From NCBI RefSeq assembly GCF_009720775.1, contig NZ_WNKW01000001.1, positions 372,001 to 436,000 of the forward strand: DNA of 64,000 nucleotides. Direction: 5' to 3'. The DNA comes from Pseudoduganella danionis (GTDB lineage Bacteria > Pseudomonadota > Gammaproteobacteria > Burkholderiales > Burkholderiaceae_D). The notes beneath the pieces are model-generated. The model saw nothing but the letters and a program-made list of their open reading frames with translations. It searched no databases and had not been told where the DNA came from. Shown one piece after another: positions 24,613 to 34,574 of the stretch (positions are counted from its first letter, which is position 1; every line of letters starts with the position of its first letter). The translations under genes were made by a program, and so were the position numbers.

Positions 24613-25179
24613 TTAGCTGGCCGAGGACGATGCGGCGGCCGCATTACTCTTGAGTAGATGGTTGACCATGGCGGCGAGGTCGGGGAAGACCATGGTGCCG
24701 GGCGGCAGACCGCCCGTGGCCTGTGTCTTTTCGCCTTTGCCGGTCAATACCAGATAAGGGATGCAGCCGCTGACAAAGCCGGCCTGCAGATCGCGCAGCG
24801 AATCGCCCACGGTGGGCACGCCTTTCAGGCTGATTTTGTAGCGCTGCGAGATTTCCGTGAACATGCCCGGCTTCGGCTTGCGGCAATCGCAGTTGTCGGC
24901 GCCGGCGTGCGGGCAGAAGAAGATCGCATCGATGCTGGCGCCTACCTGCTGGGCCAGATTGTGCAGCTTCTGGTGGATCGCGTTAAGGGTGGCCATGTCG
25001 AACAGCTCGCGCGCAATGCCGGACTGGTTGGAGGCCACCACCACCTTGTAGCCCGCCTGATTCAGACGGGCGATCGCTTCCAGCGAGCCGGGTACAGGAA
25101 TCCACTCGGCCGGCGATTTGATGAAGTCCGGCGAGTCGTGGTTGATTACGCCGTCGCGATCGAGAATGATCAGTTTCAT
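24613..25179 (-). CDS. gmhB: D-glycero-beta-D-manno-heptose 1,7-bisphosphate 7-phosphatase
   Basis: HAD-family phosphatase in ADP-heptose synthesis, feeding WaaC. The 188-aa protein has the nucleophile motif LDRDGVINHD, the SNQSGIAR motif, the GmhB-type zinc loop CPHAGADNCDCRKPKPGM and a GDSLRDLQAG acidic motif. ATG 25179 begins on the conserved strand and follows a GGGAACG site; an ATG five codons upstream directly abuts the glyS stop. Genomic neighbours are typical of Burkholderiales. Confidence 0.94.
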   Translation of the reverse strand: MKLIILDRDGVINHDSPDFIKSPAEWIPVPGSLEAIARLNQAGYKVVVASNQSGIARELFDMATLNAIHQKLHNLAQQVGASIDAIFFCPHAGADNCDCRKPKPGMFTEISQRYKISLKGVPTVGDSLRDLQAGFVSGCIPYLVLTGKGEKTQATGGLPPGTMVFPDLAAMVNHLLKSNAAAASSSAS

Positions 25180-25194
25180 GGACGGCGTTCCCAT

Positions 25195-27303
25195 TTAGGC
25201 CGCCAGCTTGGAAATGTCGGCCACGCGGTTCAGCATGCCGTGCAGCGACGACAGCAGCGCCAGACGGTTGTTACGCAGCGCCACATCCTCTGCCATCACC
25301 ATCACGTCGTTGAAGAAGGCATCGACGTCGTCACGCAACTGGGCCAGCGTTTTCAGCGTGCCCGTGAAATCGCCCTTGGCGAAAGCCGCATCGACTTCCG
25401 GCAGCACGCGCACCACGGCGGCATGCAGGTTTTTCTCAGCCACGTCCTGCAGCAGCGCGCTGTTCACGCCAGCACCGCCGGTGGCAGCCAGCGCTTCTTC
25501 GTTCTTCTTCAGGATGTTGGTGATACGCTTGTTGGCAGCGGCCAGCGAGGCCGACTCCGGCAGCGCAGCGAAAGCCTGTACCGCTTCCAGACGCTGCACG
25601 ATATCGTCCAGACGGTCCGGATTCTGTGCCACCACGGCTTCGATTTCGTTCGGCGAGAAGCCACGTTCGCGCAGGATACCGCGCAGACGGTCGATCATGA
25701 ACACGGTGACTTCGGCCGACGGGTCTTTGAAGCCGGCCACATCGCCGAACAGCGCAGCCGCTTGCGCCAGCAGCGTGCTGATGGCCAGCGGCAGACGTTT
25801 TTCGATCAGCATACGCAGCACGCCCAGCGCGTGACGGCGCAGTGCGAACGGGTCTTTATCGCCGGTCGGTGCCAGACCGATGGCCCAGATGCCGACCAGG
25901 GTTTCCAGCTTGTCGGCCAGTGCCACGGCGGTGCCGGTTACGGTCGAAGGCAGCGCGTCGCCGGCGAAGCGCGGCTGGTAGTGCTCGGAGGCGGCCAGTG
26001 CCACATCTTCGTGTTCGCCGTCGTTGCGCGCGTAGTAGGTGCCCATGATGCCTTGCAGCTCAGGGAATTCGCCGACCATTTCCGTGACCAGATCGGCCTT
26101 GGACAGTTTGGCTGCGCGGGTTGCCAGTGCAGCGTCGCCGCCGATGGCACCAGCGATGAAGGCAGCCAGCTTGGCCACGCGCTCGCCACGGGCAGCCTGG
26201 GTGCCCAGCTTGTTGTGATAGACGATTTTTTCCAGCAGCGGCAGACGCGATTCCAGCGTCTTTTTGCGATCCTGCTCGAAGAAGAACTTGGCGTCCGACA
26301 GGCGCGGACGCACCACGCGCTCGTTACCGTCGATGATGGCGGCCGGCGTATCGGTGGCGATGTTGGAAACGATCAGGAAGCGCGAGCGCAGTTTGCCCTT
26401 GCTGTCCGTCAGAGCGAAGTATTTCTGGTTGGTCTGCATGGTCAGGATCAGGCATTCCTGCGGCACGGCCAGATATTCTTCTTCGAATTTGCATTCGTAG
26501 ACTACCGGCCATTCGACCAGCGCCGCCACTTCGTCCAGCAGGGCTTCCGGCATCAGCACCGTGTCGGCACCGGCTTTGGCCAGCAGTTCGGCGCGGATTT
26601 TCTCCTTGCGCTGTTCGACGCTGGCCAGCACTTTACCGGCGCTTTCCAGCGTGGCAGCGTAGCTGTCGGCATCAGCGATGGTGACCATGCGCTGACCCGG
26701 TGCGGTCAGGAAGCGGTGGCCTTCGCTGACGTTGGAGGCGGTCAGACCCAGCAGCGTGAGCGGAATCACGGTCGCGCCATGCAGCGCGATCAGGCTGTGG
26801 GCCGGACGCACGAACTGCACGGTGCTGCCGTCTGGACGCTGGTAGCTCATCACTTTCGGAATCGGCAGCTTGGCGACGGATTCTTCCAGCGCCGCCTGCA
26901 GGCCGCTGTGCAGCGCGCTACCGGCTGCCGTGTAGGTGTAGAAGAAGCTTTCGGCTTTGCCGTCCTGCGCGCGTTCCAGATCGGCTACTTGCAGGTCAGG
27001 GAAGCCCAGTGCGGCCAGTTTCTTGGCCAGCGGCGCGGTCGGGTTGCCATTGGCATCGAGTGCCACGGCGACTGGCAGCACTTTTTCGCGGATGGATTTA
27101 TCGGGCGAAGTGGCGCGCACTTTGGTGATGGACACGGCCAGACGGCGTGGCGAGGCGAACGGGGTGGCAACGCTGTCGGCTTCGAGGAAGTCGCGCGATT
27201 TCAGGCCGTTGACGATGCCGGCGGCGAACGCTGCGCCCAGTTTGGCCAGCGCTTTCGGTGGCAGTTCTTCGGTCAGCAGTTCGATGAGCAGAGTTTGAGT
27301 CAT
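25195..27303 (-). CDS. glyS: Glycine-tRNA ligase beta subunit
   Basis: Beta chain of the bacterial alpha2-beta2 glycyl-tRNA synthetase, involved in tRNA binding. The 702-aa length is normal. Recognisable segments are [15 protein letters not shown] at the N-terminus, [21 protein letters not shown] sequence (here [10 protein letters not shown]), [19 protein letters not shown], the [13 protein letters not shown] block, [20 protein letters not shown] and [14 protein letters not shown]. Fourteen bases separate it from glyQ, so the two are co-transcribed. Confidence 0.97.
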   Translation of the reverse strand: MTQTLLIELLTEELPPKALAKLGAAFAAGIVNGLKSRDFLEADSVATPFASPRRLAVSITKVRATSPDKSIREKVLPVAVALDANGNPTAPLAKKLAALGFPDLQVADLERAQDGKAESFFYTYTAAGSALHSGLQAALEESVAKLPIPKVMSYQRPDGSTVQFVRPAHSLIALHGATVIPLTLLGLTASNVSEGHRFLTAPGQRMVTIADADSYAATLESAGKVLASVEQRKEKIRAELLAKAGADTVLMPEALLDEVAALVEWPVVYECKFEEEYLAVPQECLILTMQTNQKYFALTDSKGKLRSRFLIVSNIATDTPAAIIDGNERVVRPRLSDAKFFFEQDRKKTLESRLPLLEKIVYHNKLGTQAARGERVAKLAAFIAGAIGGDAALATRAAKLSKADLVTEMVGEFPELQGIMGTYYARNDGEHEDVALAASEHYQPRFAGDALPSTVTGTAVALADKLETLVGIWAIGLAPTGDKDPFALRRHALGVLRMLIEKRLPLAISTLLAQAAALFGDVAGFKDPSAEVTVFMIDRLRGILRERGFSPNEIEAVVAQNPDRLDDIVQRLEAVQAFAALPESASLAAANKRITNILKKNEEALAATGGAGVNSALLQDVAEKNLHAAVVRVLPEVDAAFAKGDFTGTLKTLAQLRDDVDAFFNDVMVMAEDVALRNNRLALLSSLHGMLNRVADISKLAA

Positions 27304-27317
27304 AAGATTTATACGGT

Positions 27318-28238
27318 TTATTCAGCGGCGGCAGCGTTAGCCTGGGCAGGCAGCATAGGGAAGCCCAGACGTTCGCGCGAATCGTAGTAAGCCTGTGCAA
27401 CCAGGCGCGACAGGGCGCGCACACGGCCGATGTAGGCAGCGCGTTCCGTCACGGAGATGGCGCCACGGGCGTCCAGCAGGTTGAAGCTGTGCGACGCTTT
27501 CATGATCTGCTCGTAGGCTGGCAGAGTCAGCTGGGCTTCGATCAGGCGCTTGGCTTCCGATTCGTGATTGTTGAACTGGGTGAATAGCAGCTCCGTGTTC
27601 GAATGCTCGAAGTTGTAGGCCGATTGCTCCACTTCATTCTGGTGGAACACGTCGCCGTATTTGAGCACTTTGGTCTCGCCGTTTTCTTCCCAGGTGGTCC
27701 AGATCAGGTCGTACATATTCTCTACGCCCTGCAGATACATGGCCAGACGCTCGACACCGTAGGTGATTTCGCCGAGCACGGGCTTGCAGTCCAGACCGCC
27801 CACTTGCTGGAAGTAGGTGAACTGCGTCACTTCCATGCCGTTCAGCCAGACTTCCCAGCCCAGACCCCAGGCGCCCAAAGTTGGCGATTCCCAGTCATCT
27901 TCGACGAAACGCACGTCATTCTGTTTCAGATCCAGACCCAGCGCTTCCAGCGAACCCAGATACAGGTCGAGGATGTTTTCCGGTGCCGGTTTCATGACCA
28001 CCTGATACTGGTAGTAGTGCTGGCCACGGTTAGGATTTTCGCCATAACGGCCATCTTTCGGACGGCGCGAAGGCTGCACATAGGCAGCGCGCCAAGGTTC
28101 CGGGCCGATCGCGCGCAGGAAGGTGCCGGTGTGGAAGGTACCCGCACCCACTTCCATATCGTAGGGCTGGAGCAGGGCGCAGCCTTGCTTGTCCCAGTAG
28201 GTTTGCAAGGTCAGGATAATTTGTTGAAATGTCAGCAT
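27318..28238 (-). CDS. glyQ: Glycine-tRNA ligase alpha subunit
   Basis: Catalytic alpha chain of glycyl-tRNA synthetase, 306 aa. It opens with [19 protein letters not shown] and contains the class II motifs around [21 protein letters not shown], the [18 protein letters not shown] block and [17 protein letters not shown]. It is followed by glyS. A 91-base gap with an A/T-rich stem-loop separates it from lnt upstream, so it may have its own promoter. Confidence 0.97.
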   Translation of the reverse strand: MLTFQQIILTLQTYWDKQGCALLQPYDMEVGAGTFHTGTFLRAIGPEPWRAAYVQPSRRPKDGRYGENPNRGQHYYQYQVVMKPAPENILDLYLGSLEALGLDLKQNDVRFVEDDWESPTLGAWGLGWEVWLNGMEVTQFTYFQQVGGLDCKPVLGEITYGVERLAMYLQGVENMYDLIWTTWEENGETKVLKYGDVFHQNEVEQSAYNFEHSNTELLFTQFNNHESEAKRLIEAQLTLPAYEQIMKASHSFNLLDARGAISVTERAAYIGRVRALSRLVAQAYYDSRERLGFPMLPAQANAAAAE

Positions 28239-28283
28239 CTTGTGTCGTCAAAGGCGCGGCCTGTGGGCGCGCGGTGTGAGGTT

Positions 28284-28305
28284 CGCTAAAAAAACAATTT
28301 TAGCG
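28284..28305 (-). terminator. Stem-loop between lnt and glyQ
   Basis: An 8-bp inverted repeat (CGCTAAAA and TTTTAGCG, six-base loop) lies about 25 bases beyond the lnt stop in the leftward direction. The stem is A/T-rich and the U-run falls inside the structure, so it is a weak terminator or an attenuator at most. Confidence 0.4.
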
Positions 28306-28329
28306 GGTTTTACTAGTAGCCTGTAGAGA

Positions 28330-29898
28330 TTAAGCGGCTTTTGGCCCCTTTTTTGTGCGCTGCGACCAAAACCATGCCGCTCCCAGCGACACGGCGGTGA
28401 GCAGCAGCAACAGGCGGTTGCCCCAGAGAATGTACGGGGTGTTGCCCTGCATGCCTTGCACGCGGGCGGCCAGCGTGCCGGTCTGGTTGACCGGCAATTG
28501 CTGCAGCACTTGTCCACGGCCATCGATCACGGCAGTGGCACCGGTATTGGTGGCACGCAGCATGGGGCGGCCCGTTTCCAGCGTACGCATCTGCGAAATC
28601 TGCAAATGCTGGGGAATGGCGATGGTGTCGCCAAACCACGCGAGATTGGAGACATTCAGCAGCATGGTGGCCGGCTGCTGGCCGGCGGCAGGCTGGTGCA
28701 ACTGGGCTGCGATTTCTTCGCCGAACAGGTCTTCGTAGCAGATATTCGGCAGCACGCGCTGGTCACGAACGGTAAAGGCGGGCTGGATGTCGGCGCCACT
28801 GGTCTGGTCACCGAGCGGGATGGCCATCAGATCGACAAACCAGCGGAAGCCGAGCGGGATGAATTCGCCGAACGGCACCAGATGGTGCTTGTCGTAGCGG
28901 TAATAGCTGGCGCCCGGCTGGCCGGTGAGGCCCAGTACGCTGTTGAAGTAGGCAGTCTGGCTATCGGCCACGGGGATGCCGAGAATGAGCTGGCTGCCTG
29001 TGCTCTTGAGGAATTCGGCTACGGTCGGCAAGTAGTCGGTCGGCAACTGGTGCGGCAGCATGACGATGGCCGTTTCCGGCGTGGCGATCAGGTCGGCGGG
29101 CGCTTCCATGATGGCGCGCTGGTATTGGGTGATGGCAGCGGCCACATGGGCGCCATTGAATTTTTCATCCTGCGGCACATTGCCTTGCAGCAGGCGCACG
29201 CTGATGGGCTGGCCTTGTGGCGTGGTCCATTGCACCAGATTCAGGGCGGCGCCACCGGCCAGCGCAGCCACGACCGTGCCGGCAGCGATCCAGCGCGTGC
29301 GGTGGAAAGTCAGCAGCAGGGCGCCAGCCAGCGTGGCGGCCAGCCAGCCCAGACCGTACATGCCGATAATCGGCGCGAAACCGGCCAGCGGGCTGTGGTT
29401 GTGGGCATAGCCGGCCGATAGCCACGGGAAGCCCGTGAACAGCCAGCCGCGCAGCCATTCGGCCAGCGTCCAGCAGGCTGGCAGTACGAGTAGATTGGCG
29501 GCAGCCAGCGGCAGCGCCCAGCGCTGGCGCAGCCAGGCTGCGCCGCCCATGGCCAGTGCCACATACAGGCCCATGCCGGCGGCCAGCAGCAGCACGGCCA
29601 GTGCGGCCAGCGGTGCGGCCATGCCGCCATAGGTATGCAGGGAAACGTAGAGCCAGTGGGTGCCAGCGGCAGTCCAGCCCAGGCCGAAAGCCCAGCCGAT
29701 CAGCGCTGCGCTTTTCACGCCATCGCTGCGCAGCACCTGATAGAACAGCGTGGCCAGACCCATGATCTGCAGTGGCCACCAGCCGAACGGGGCAAAGGCA
29801 AATACGCACAGGGCGCCGGCGATGGCCGTGATGGTCATGCGGCCGCGCGTGGAACGCTGCGGCCGTGGCTGGTTCGGATCGGTACGGCGAAAACGCAT
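28330..29898 (-). CDS. lnt: Apolipoprotein N-acyltransferase
   Basis: Inner-membrane enzyme that N-acylates the lipoprotein N-terminal cysteine before Lol sorting. The 522-aa protein has about six N-terminal membrane helices, then a periplasmic nitrilase-fold domain with the Glu-Lys-Cys triad visible in TPETAI, YRYDKHHLVPFGEFIP and NICYEDLFGEE. A hydrophobic C-terminal helix closes it. It overlaps the corC stop by one base (TGATG), so the two are translationally coupled. Confidence 0.96.
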   Translation of the reverse strand: MRFRRTDPNQPRPQRSTRGRMTITAIAGALCVFAFAPFGWWPLQIMGLATLFYQVLRSDGVKSAALIGWAFGLGWTAAGTHWLYVSLHTYGGMAAPLAALAVLLLAAGMGLYVALAMGGAAWLRQRWALPLAAANLLVLPACWTLAEWLRGWLFTGFPWLSAGYAHNHSPLAGFAPIIGMYGLGWLAATLAGALLLTFHRTRWIAAGTVVAALAGGAALNLVQWTTPQGQPISVRLLQGNVPQDEKFNGAHVAAAITQYQRAIMEAPADLIATPETAIVMLPHQLPTDYLPTVAEFLKSTGSQLILGIPVADSQTAYFNSVLGLTGQPGASYYRYDKHHLVPFGEFIPLGFRWFVDLMAIPLGDQTSGADIQPAFTVRDQRVLPNICYEDLFGEEIAAQLHQPAAGQQPATMLLNVSNLAWFGDTIAIPQHLQISQMRTLETGRPMLRATNTGATAVIDGRGQVLQQLPVNQTGTLAARVQGMQGNTPYILWGNRLLLLLTAVSLGAAWFWSQRTKKGPKAA

Positions 29899-30782
29899 CA
29901 GGCGTCGTCGTCCGCCGTGCTGGCAGCCGGCAGCTTCTCTACCAGCAGCACGTGAATTTGACGTGCATCAGCGCGCAATACTTCGAAACGCATGCCTTCG
30001 TAGTCGAACACGTCGCCTTTGTGCGGCATACGGCCCAGATGCTTGGCGACCAGACCGCCGATGGTATCGACCTCATCATCGGGCAGGGCGGTGTCGAGCT
30101 CTTCGTTGAACTGGGAGATCTCGGTCAGGGCCTTGATACGCCAGCGCGGGCCATGAGCACCTTCCTTGATCGACAGGATGTTGTCTTCTTCTTCGTCGAA
30201 ATCGTATTCATCTTCGATGTCGCCGACGATCTGTTCCAGCACGTCTTCGATCGTGATCAGGCCGGCCACGCCGCTGTATTCATCGACCACGATGGCCATG
30301 TGGTTGTGGTTGGCGCGGAAATCGCGCAGCAGCACGTTCAGGCGCTTGGATTCGGGAATGAAGATGGCCGGGCGCAGCATATCGCGCACGTCGAACGATT
30401 CTTCGGCGTAGTAGCGCAGCAAGTCTTTGGCCAGCAGGATGCCGATCACCTTGTCGCGTTCGCCTTCGATGGCGGGGAAGCGCGAGTGCGCCGTCTGCAG
30501 CACGGTGGGCAGCCATTCTTCTATCGGTTTGGCGATGTCGATCACGTCCATCTGGGAACGGGGAATCATGATATCGCGGGCGGACAGATCGGAAACCTGG
30601 AACACCCCCTCGATCATCGACAGCGCGTCGGCATCGATCAGGTTGCGTTCATGGGCGTCGTGCAGAACTTCCAGCAGTTCGGCGCGGTTCTCTGGTTCGG
30701 GGGAAATCAGTGCGGTCAGGCGTTCAAACAGTGACCGGTGGGGTTTAGCGTCAGTCTTGACGCTACTAGAGTGCTCTTGCAT
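29898..30782 (-). CDS. corC: CorC/HlyC-family CBS-domain protein
   Basis: A soluble 294-aa protein linked to magnesium/cobalt efflux. It contains two CBS domains (around SARDIMIPRSQMDVI and DMLRPAIFIPESKRL), the linker RANHNHMAIVVDEYSGVAGLITIEDVLEQIVGDI, and a C-terminal CorC_HlyC domain beginning near an acidic stretch and ending with FEVLRADARQIH. It lacks the N-terminal DUF21 membrane domain, as expected for CorC rather than CorB. A cytosolic partner in the lnt-ybeY-phoH cluster. Confidence 0.93.
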   Translation of the reverse strand: MQEHSSSVKTDAKPHRSLFERLTALISPEPENRAELLEVLHDAHERNLIDADALSMIEGVFQVSDLSARDIMIPRSQMDVIDIAKPIEEWLPTVLQTAHSRFPAIEGERDKVIGILLAKDLLRYYAEESFDVRDMLRPAIFIPESKRLNVLLRDFRANHNHMAIVVDEYSGVAGLITIEDVLEQIVGDIEDEYDFDEEEDNILSIKEGAHGPRWRIKALTEISQFNEELDTALPDDEVDTIGGLVAKHLGRMPHKGDVFDYEGMRFEVLRADARQIHVLLVEKLPAASTADDDA

Positions 30783-30875
30783 AGGAGGCGTGAGCCGTTG
30801 TTTCGATGGCCTATAGGATACACCAAATGGGAGTGGCTAGCCGATTTTGTCAGTTTGACCACTCCATTCGGGCGC

Positions 30876-31337
30876 TCAGGCGTAGGGATCGGCGTAACCG
30901 AGGGCAGCCAGCAGTTCCGTTTCTATGCCTTCCATTTCGGCCGCTTCCTCGTCTTCGAGGTGGTCATAGCCTTGCGCGTGCAGCACGCCGTGGATGATCA
31001 GGTGGGCGGCGTGTTCTTCCACACTTTTCTTTTGCTCGGCCGCTTCCTTTTCCAGCACGTCGGTGCACAGGATGATGTCGGCGCGGGTCGGTTCGTCTTC
31101 GGCAAATTCTTCGCCTTCGTTGTAGGCAAAGGTCAGCACATTGGTGGCGTAATCTTTTTCGCGGTATTCGCGGTTCAGGGCGCGGCCTTCTTCCGCATCG
31201 ACAAAGCGGATGGTCAGCTCGGCCGGTGCGAACAGGGCAGCTTGTACCCAGCGGCGGATTTTCGGACGCGGCAGGGCGTCCTGCAAACGGGTATCGGCGT
31301 ACTGGACGGACAGGGAGAGTTTATTTTTTGCGGACAT
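30876..31337 (-). CDS. ybeY: Endoribonuclease YbeY (rRNA maturation)
   Basis: Zinc-dependent single-strand endoribonuclease required for 16S rRNA 3' maturation and ribosome quality control. The 153-aa protein carries the three-histidine motif [14 protein letters not shown] and the upstream [15 protein letters not shown] block. Its start lies inside the 3' end of phoH (17-base overlap), the usual arrangement of this pair. Confidence 0.96.
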   Translation of the reverse strand: MSAKNKLSLSVQYADTRLQDALPRPKIRRWVQAALFAPAELTIRFVDAEEGRALNREYREKDYATNVLTFAYNEGEEFAEDEPTRADIILCTDVLEKEAAEQKKSVEEHAAHLIIHGVLHAQGYDHLEDEEAAEMEGIETELLAALGYADPYA

Positions 31338-32394
31338 TTTTGATCGCAGTGGCTTTGATTAAGGGGGCGATTTCCGCCTCATGGGTTTGCGCCGTTTCGT
31401 AGGCGTCGACAATGCGTGCCACCAGCGGGTGACGCACCACATCTTCACTACCGAAATGGCTGAAGGCAATGCCGCGCACGTCTTTGAGTACCTGCATGGC
31501 ATCGATCAGACCGCTCTTCTGGCTCTTGTGCAAGTCCACCTGCGTCACATCGCCCGTAACCACGGCCTTGCTGCCGAAGCCTATGCGGGTCAGGAACATC
31601 TTCATCTGTTCCACCGTGGTGTTCTGGGCTTCGTCGAGGATTACGAAAGCATGGTTGAGCGTGCGTCCGCGCATATAAGCCAGCGGCGCGATTTCGATCA
31701 CTTGCTTCTCGAACATTTTCTGCGTGCGGTCGAAGCCCAGCAAGTCGTACAGCGCGTCATACAGAGGGCGCAGATAGGGATCGACTTTTTGACTCAGATC
31801 ACCGGGCAGGAAGCCCAGCCGTTCGCCCGCTTCCACGGCCGGGCGGGTCAGGATGATGCGTTTGATGGCATCGCGTTCGAGCGCATCGACGGCGCAGGCC
31901 ACGGCCAGATAGGTTTTGCCCGTACCGGCCGGCCCCACGCCGAAGCTGATGTCGTGCTCGAGGATGTTGCGCAGATAGCGGATCTGGTGCGGCGTGCGGC
32001 CGCGCAGATCGCTGCGGCGGGTTTTCAGCACCGGGCTATCGATGCTGGGTTCCACAAACGGCGCCGCCACCACCTGGGCCACGGCGGCTGCATCGCCGCT
32101 GGCAACGGCGGCCACTTGCTGGCTGGTGCGCTGCTCGACCAGTGCCAGCTGCACTTCCTCGATAGGAATGACTTTCTGGGCTACGGCATAGAACTGTTCG
32201 AGGATCTGCACCGCGCGTTCGGCATTGTGGCCGCTGACGATGAATTTCTCGCCGCGGCGGAAGATGGTGACGTCGAGTGCGGCCGAAATCTGGCGCAGGT
32301 TTTCGTCGAGCGGGCCGCACAGGTGCGCGAGCCGCGTGTTATCCATCGGCTCGGGCACAAAGTAGTGGGGCTGAACGGGTGTTTTGGTTTTCAA
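31321..32394 (-). CDS. phoH: PhoH-like ATPase
   Basis: Cytoplasmic P-loop ATPase often paired with YbeY and linked to RNA metabolism. The Walker A motif is [14 protein letters not shown], Walker B is [13 protein letters not shown], and [19 protein letters not shown] follows. The N-terminal part ([16 protein letters not shown]) is KH-like. The start is uncertain. TTG 32394 places the protein at [19 protein letters not shown], which resembles the N-terminus I expect from related bacteria; ATG 32346 and an upstream ATG at 32553 are alternatives, the last adding Gly/Arg-rich sequence I consider untranslated. Confidence 0.9.
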   Translation of the reverse strand: MKTKTPVQPHYFVPEPMDNTRLAHLCGPLDENLRQISAALDVTIFRRGEKFIVSGHNAERAVQILEQFYAVAQKVIPIEEVQLALVEQRTSQQVAAVASGDAAAVAQVVAAPFVEPSIDSPVLKTRRSDLRGRTPHQIRYLRNILEHDISFGVGPAGTGKTYLAVACAVDALERDAIKRIILTRPAVEAGERLGFLPGDLSQKVDPYLRPLYDALYDLLGFDRTQKMFEKQVIEIAPLAYMRGRTLNHAFVILDEAQNTTVEQMKMFLTRIGFGSKAVVTGDVTQVDLHKSQKSGLIDAMQVLKDVRGIAFSHFGSEDVVRHPLVARIVDAYETAQTHEAEIAPLIKATAIKNVRKK

Positions 32395-32764
32395 GGTCGT
32401 GCTTTTCAGTAAGGCCGCCTGACGCGGCGCAGGCGCTAGTTTACCGTACTTTGCACCGCCCCCGCCTATGTAAAGACAGTCATGCCTGATGTAACAGTTT
32501 CCTACAAGTTCTTGCGTGCGCCACCTCCCAGCCCCATGTGCTGAAATATCCATGTTGCCAAGCTTTCTAGCTCGCGCTTGATACGGCTTAAGTTCCGCTC
32601 AGTGGGCGATGCAGGAATGCACGGTAATGCGCATAGAATTAAATTGCGCATATGGCAACTTGGCGCGGTCGGACTAGGTAAGAAATTGCAGCGCAGTTTG
32701 TATCTAAGTTGCATTTAAGTTCAGGCTTGCACACTCCATCCACCTAACCAATGAAGGAAACATC
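32395..32764. promoter_or_regulatory. Intergenic region between divergent phoH and the HTH gene, with a direct repeat
   Basis: A 370-base stretch with no convincing gene. It must hold promoters for the leftward phoH block and the rightward HTH gene, and its right half is A/T-richer than its surroundings. The octamer TGCGCATA occurs twice in the same direction 17 bases apart (32628-32635 and 32645-32652), a spacing that puts both copies near one helix face. It may be a binding site; I could not assign clear -35/-10 hexamers. Confidence 0.4.
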
Positions 32765-33103
32765 ATGGCACATCATGCACTTGCTTCGCAGGAAAGCTAT
32801 AACCCGAATCACTTGCTCGATATCTTGCTGGGCAAGATGCAGCTGAAAAACGATGCGGCGCTGTCACGTCTGCTGGAAGTTGCGCCGCCCGTCATCAGCA
32901 AAATTCGTCACCACCGTTTGCCTGTGGGCGCCTCGCTGCTGATTCGCATGCACGAAGTGACGGGCATGAGCATCCGCGATCTGCGCGACCTGATGGGCGA
33001 CCGCCGCACCAAGTACCGTCTGTCCGATGCGCAAGGCCGACCGAAGCCGGAAGAGCGTCAGGCGCAGGATAAGGTCGAGGCCGGAAATTATGCGCGGCAT
33101 TGA
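32765..33103 (+). CDS. Small helix-turn-helix protein of unknown function
   Basis: A 112-aa protein with a strong AAGGA site 7 bases before its ATG. Residues about 15-75 look like a Cro/CI-type helix-turn-helix: LLGKMQLKNDAALSRLLEV, then VAPPVISKIRHHRLPVG as the likely recognition region, then ITGMSIRDL-like sequence (MHEVTGMSIRDLRDLMG). The tail is charged and hydrophilic. It probably binds DNA, and could regulate itself through the direct repeat upstream. No partner gene is co-directional, and I do not recognise a named family. Confidence 0.8.
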   Translation: MAHHALASQESYNPNHLLDILLGKMQLKNDAALSRLLEVAPPVISKIRHHRLPVGASLLIRMHEVTGMSIRDLRDLMGDRRTKYRLSDAQGRPKPEERQAQDKVEAGNYARH

Positions 33104-33130
33104 TGCGCGCCCATTGCTGTAGTGCAGAGT

Positions 33131-33163
33131 GCTGCGCTGGACGGTCGCACGTGCCAGCGCAGC
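33131..33163. terminator. Stem-loop between the convergent HTH and HDOD genes
   Basis: A perfect 10-bp inverted repeat (GCTGCGCTGG and CCAGCGCAGC, 13-base loop with an inner ACG/CGT pair) lies in the 90-base gap between the two stop codons. No U-tract follows, but its position suits a bidirectional transcription end. Confidence 0.5.
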
Positions 33164-33193
33164 CGCAGCCCATGTGCTGCCGGCTGGACTGAA

Positions 33194-34063
33194 TTAACTG
33201 AGCAGCACCATGGAAATCTCTTCGTACTGCAGTTCTGTTTCGCGGAACAGATGCAGATAGGCTTCTTCGTTGAGCCCTAAGGCATTCCACGCCACGCTGG
33301 AAATGGGCGGCACCAGATCATCTTCATCTTCGACCAGATCGAGCGCATGCACGACGGCATTGGCGATATGGATGATGGCAGCGAGGAAACCGGCACCCGG
33401 CGTTTCCGGATCATGATGGCCCGCAATGGCGAGGCGCATGGTATCGGAGAAGTTCCAGTGTTCGGCCAGCGCCAGACCGGCATCTACATGGTCCACACCG
33501 AGCACGCTGCGTTCCGCTTCGAGCATATAGCAGTCATGGGCTTTGCGGTAAGCCAGCGCCTGGCCATACTGCTGGGGGAAGCAGGACACCAGCACCAGCC
33601 GGCCTATGTCGTGTAGCAAGCCCGCCGTGAAAGCATAATCCTGATTGAAACGCATCTGCCGCGCCAGCACTTTGGCGCAGGCAGCGGTAGCGATCGAGTG
33701 GCGCCAGAAGGCCTGATGGTGGAAGCCGGGGCAATGGCTTTCGGCAAAACAACCTGTCAGCGCGGCGGCCGTGATCAGGTTGCGTGTGGTCTGGAAGCCG
33801 AGGAAGGTAATCGCCTGCTGGATGGTGGTGACTTTGACTTGCAGTCCATACAGCGAAGAATTGGCCAGCCGCAGTGTCTTGGCCGTCAGCGCCTGATCGT
33901 GCGAGACTTTCTTGGCCAGCACGGCGATATCGACATCTTCCTGATCTATGCTGTTGAGCAATTCCATCACCACGGCCGGCAGCGAAGGCAGGTCGTCCAG
34001 CGTGCGGACCACGTCTTCGTAGCTGACGATGTTATTCACGTTGTTATTCATCGGATTACTCAT
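33194..34063 (-). CDS. HDOD domain protein
   Basis: A 289-aa signalling-output protein whose HDOD domain fills most of its length: LPSLPAVVMELLNSI at the start, SHDQALTAKTLRLANSS, ITFLGFQTTRNLI, the HD-like LLHDIGRLVL, and VDHVDAGLALAEHWNF followed by GHHDPE. HDOD proteins are non-enzymatic relatives of HD-GYP phosphodiesterases and often act in motility, stress or c-di-GMP signalling. I chose ATG 34063 because AGAGGAGG lies just before it; the frame continues about 65 codons upstream over the next gene. The start overlaps the upstream gene by 8 bases. Confidence 0.88.
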   Translation of the reverse strand: MSNPMNNNVNNIVSYEDVVRTLDDLPSLPAVVMELLNSIDQEDVDIAVLAKKVSHDQALTAKTLRLANSSLYGLQVKVTTIQQAITFLGFQTTRNLITAAALTGCFAESHCPGFHHQAFWRHSIATAACAKVLARQMRFNQDYAFTAGLLHDIGRLVLVSCFPQQYGQALAYRKAHDCYMLEAERSVLGVDHVDAGLALAEHWNFSDTMRLAIAGHHDPETPGAGFLAAIIHIANAVVHALDLVEDEDDLVPPISSVAWNALGLNEEAYLHLFRETELQYEEISMVLLS

Positions 34064-34403
34064 GTTCAGGCGCCTCCTCTGCACCATGCCGGTAGTCACT
34101 GATGAAACGGCGCAATTGTGCGGTAGCCCAGTGGGTATCGATGTCGGCGTCGTTTTTACGGAACAGCCGCTCCAGCCGCGCTTCGTGGTGGTGTACCGTG
34201 GCTTCGATGGCCTCGGCCGTATATTCAGCCTGCTGGATAGGCAGCACGCTGATGCCATGGCGCGGCATCAGGGACAGCATGGCCTCGGTTAGTACCGTGC
34301 CTTGCGGCAGCAGCACTTGGCCTTGCATATCTAGCAATTCATCGGACAAAACCATGCCGGGCTGGACATCCGTCAGTGCCATCTGGTGAAAATTTCCGCT
34401 CAT
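34056..34403 (-). CDS. Small DUF3391-like protein, HDOD partner
   Basis: A 115-aa protein with a strong AAGGAG before ATG 34403. The sequence MALTDVQPGMVLSDELLD, then GQVLLPQGTVLTEAML and RHGISVLPI, resembles the N-terminal domain found in many HD-GYP proteins (DUF3391-like), here as a separate polypeptide. The C-terminal half is helical and charged, with no catalytic motif. It overlaps the HDOD gene by 8 bases, so the two are co-translated and may form a split version of a DUF3391-HD(-OD) protein. The family assignment is by eye. Confidence 0.75.
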   Translation of the reverse strand: MSGNFHQMALTDVQPGMVLSDELLDMQGQVLLPQGTVLTEAMLSLMPRHGISVLPIQQAEYTAEAIEATVHHHEARLERLFRKNDADIDTHWATAQLRRFISDYRHGAEEAPEHE

Positions 34404-34574
34404 GGGGTACTCCTTGGGTGTGCTGCAAGATTGCCGTATTGCCACATTGCCTGATCTTGCGCTGGGGTGCAAGTAAAGTCTGTCATAGGGCACATTGGCG
34501 CAGGTCGAACTTGCCAAGACGCATGTCATACCGTACATTGGGACGTAATTCCTACTTGTATGCGAGGCTGGTCA

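Noticed and set aside
24658..27387. 909-codon plus-strand open frame opposite gmhB and glyS
   Set aside because: glyS is unambiguous on the minus strand; this frame is Gln/His/Arg-rich antisense translation.
32502..32714. 70-codon minus-strand open frame upstream of phoH
   Set aside because: Cys/Pro/Arg-rich, no ribosome site, no motif; more likely promoter DNA.
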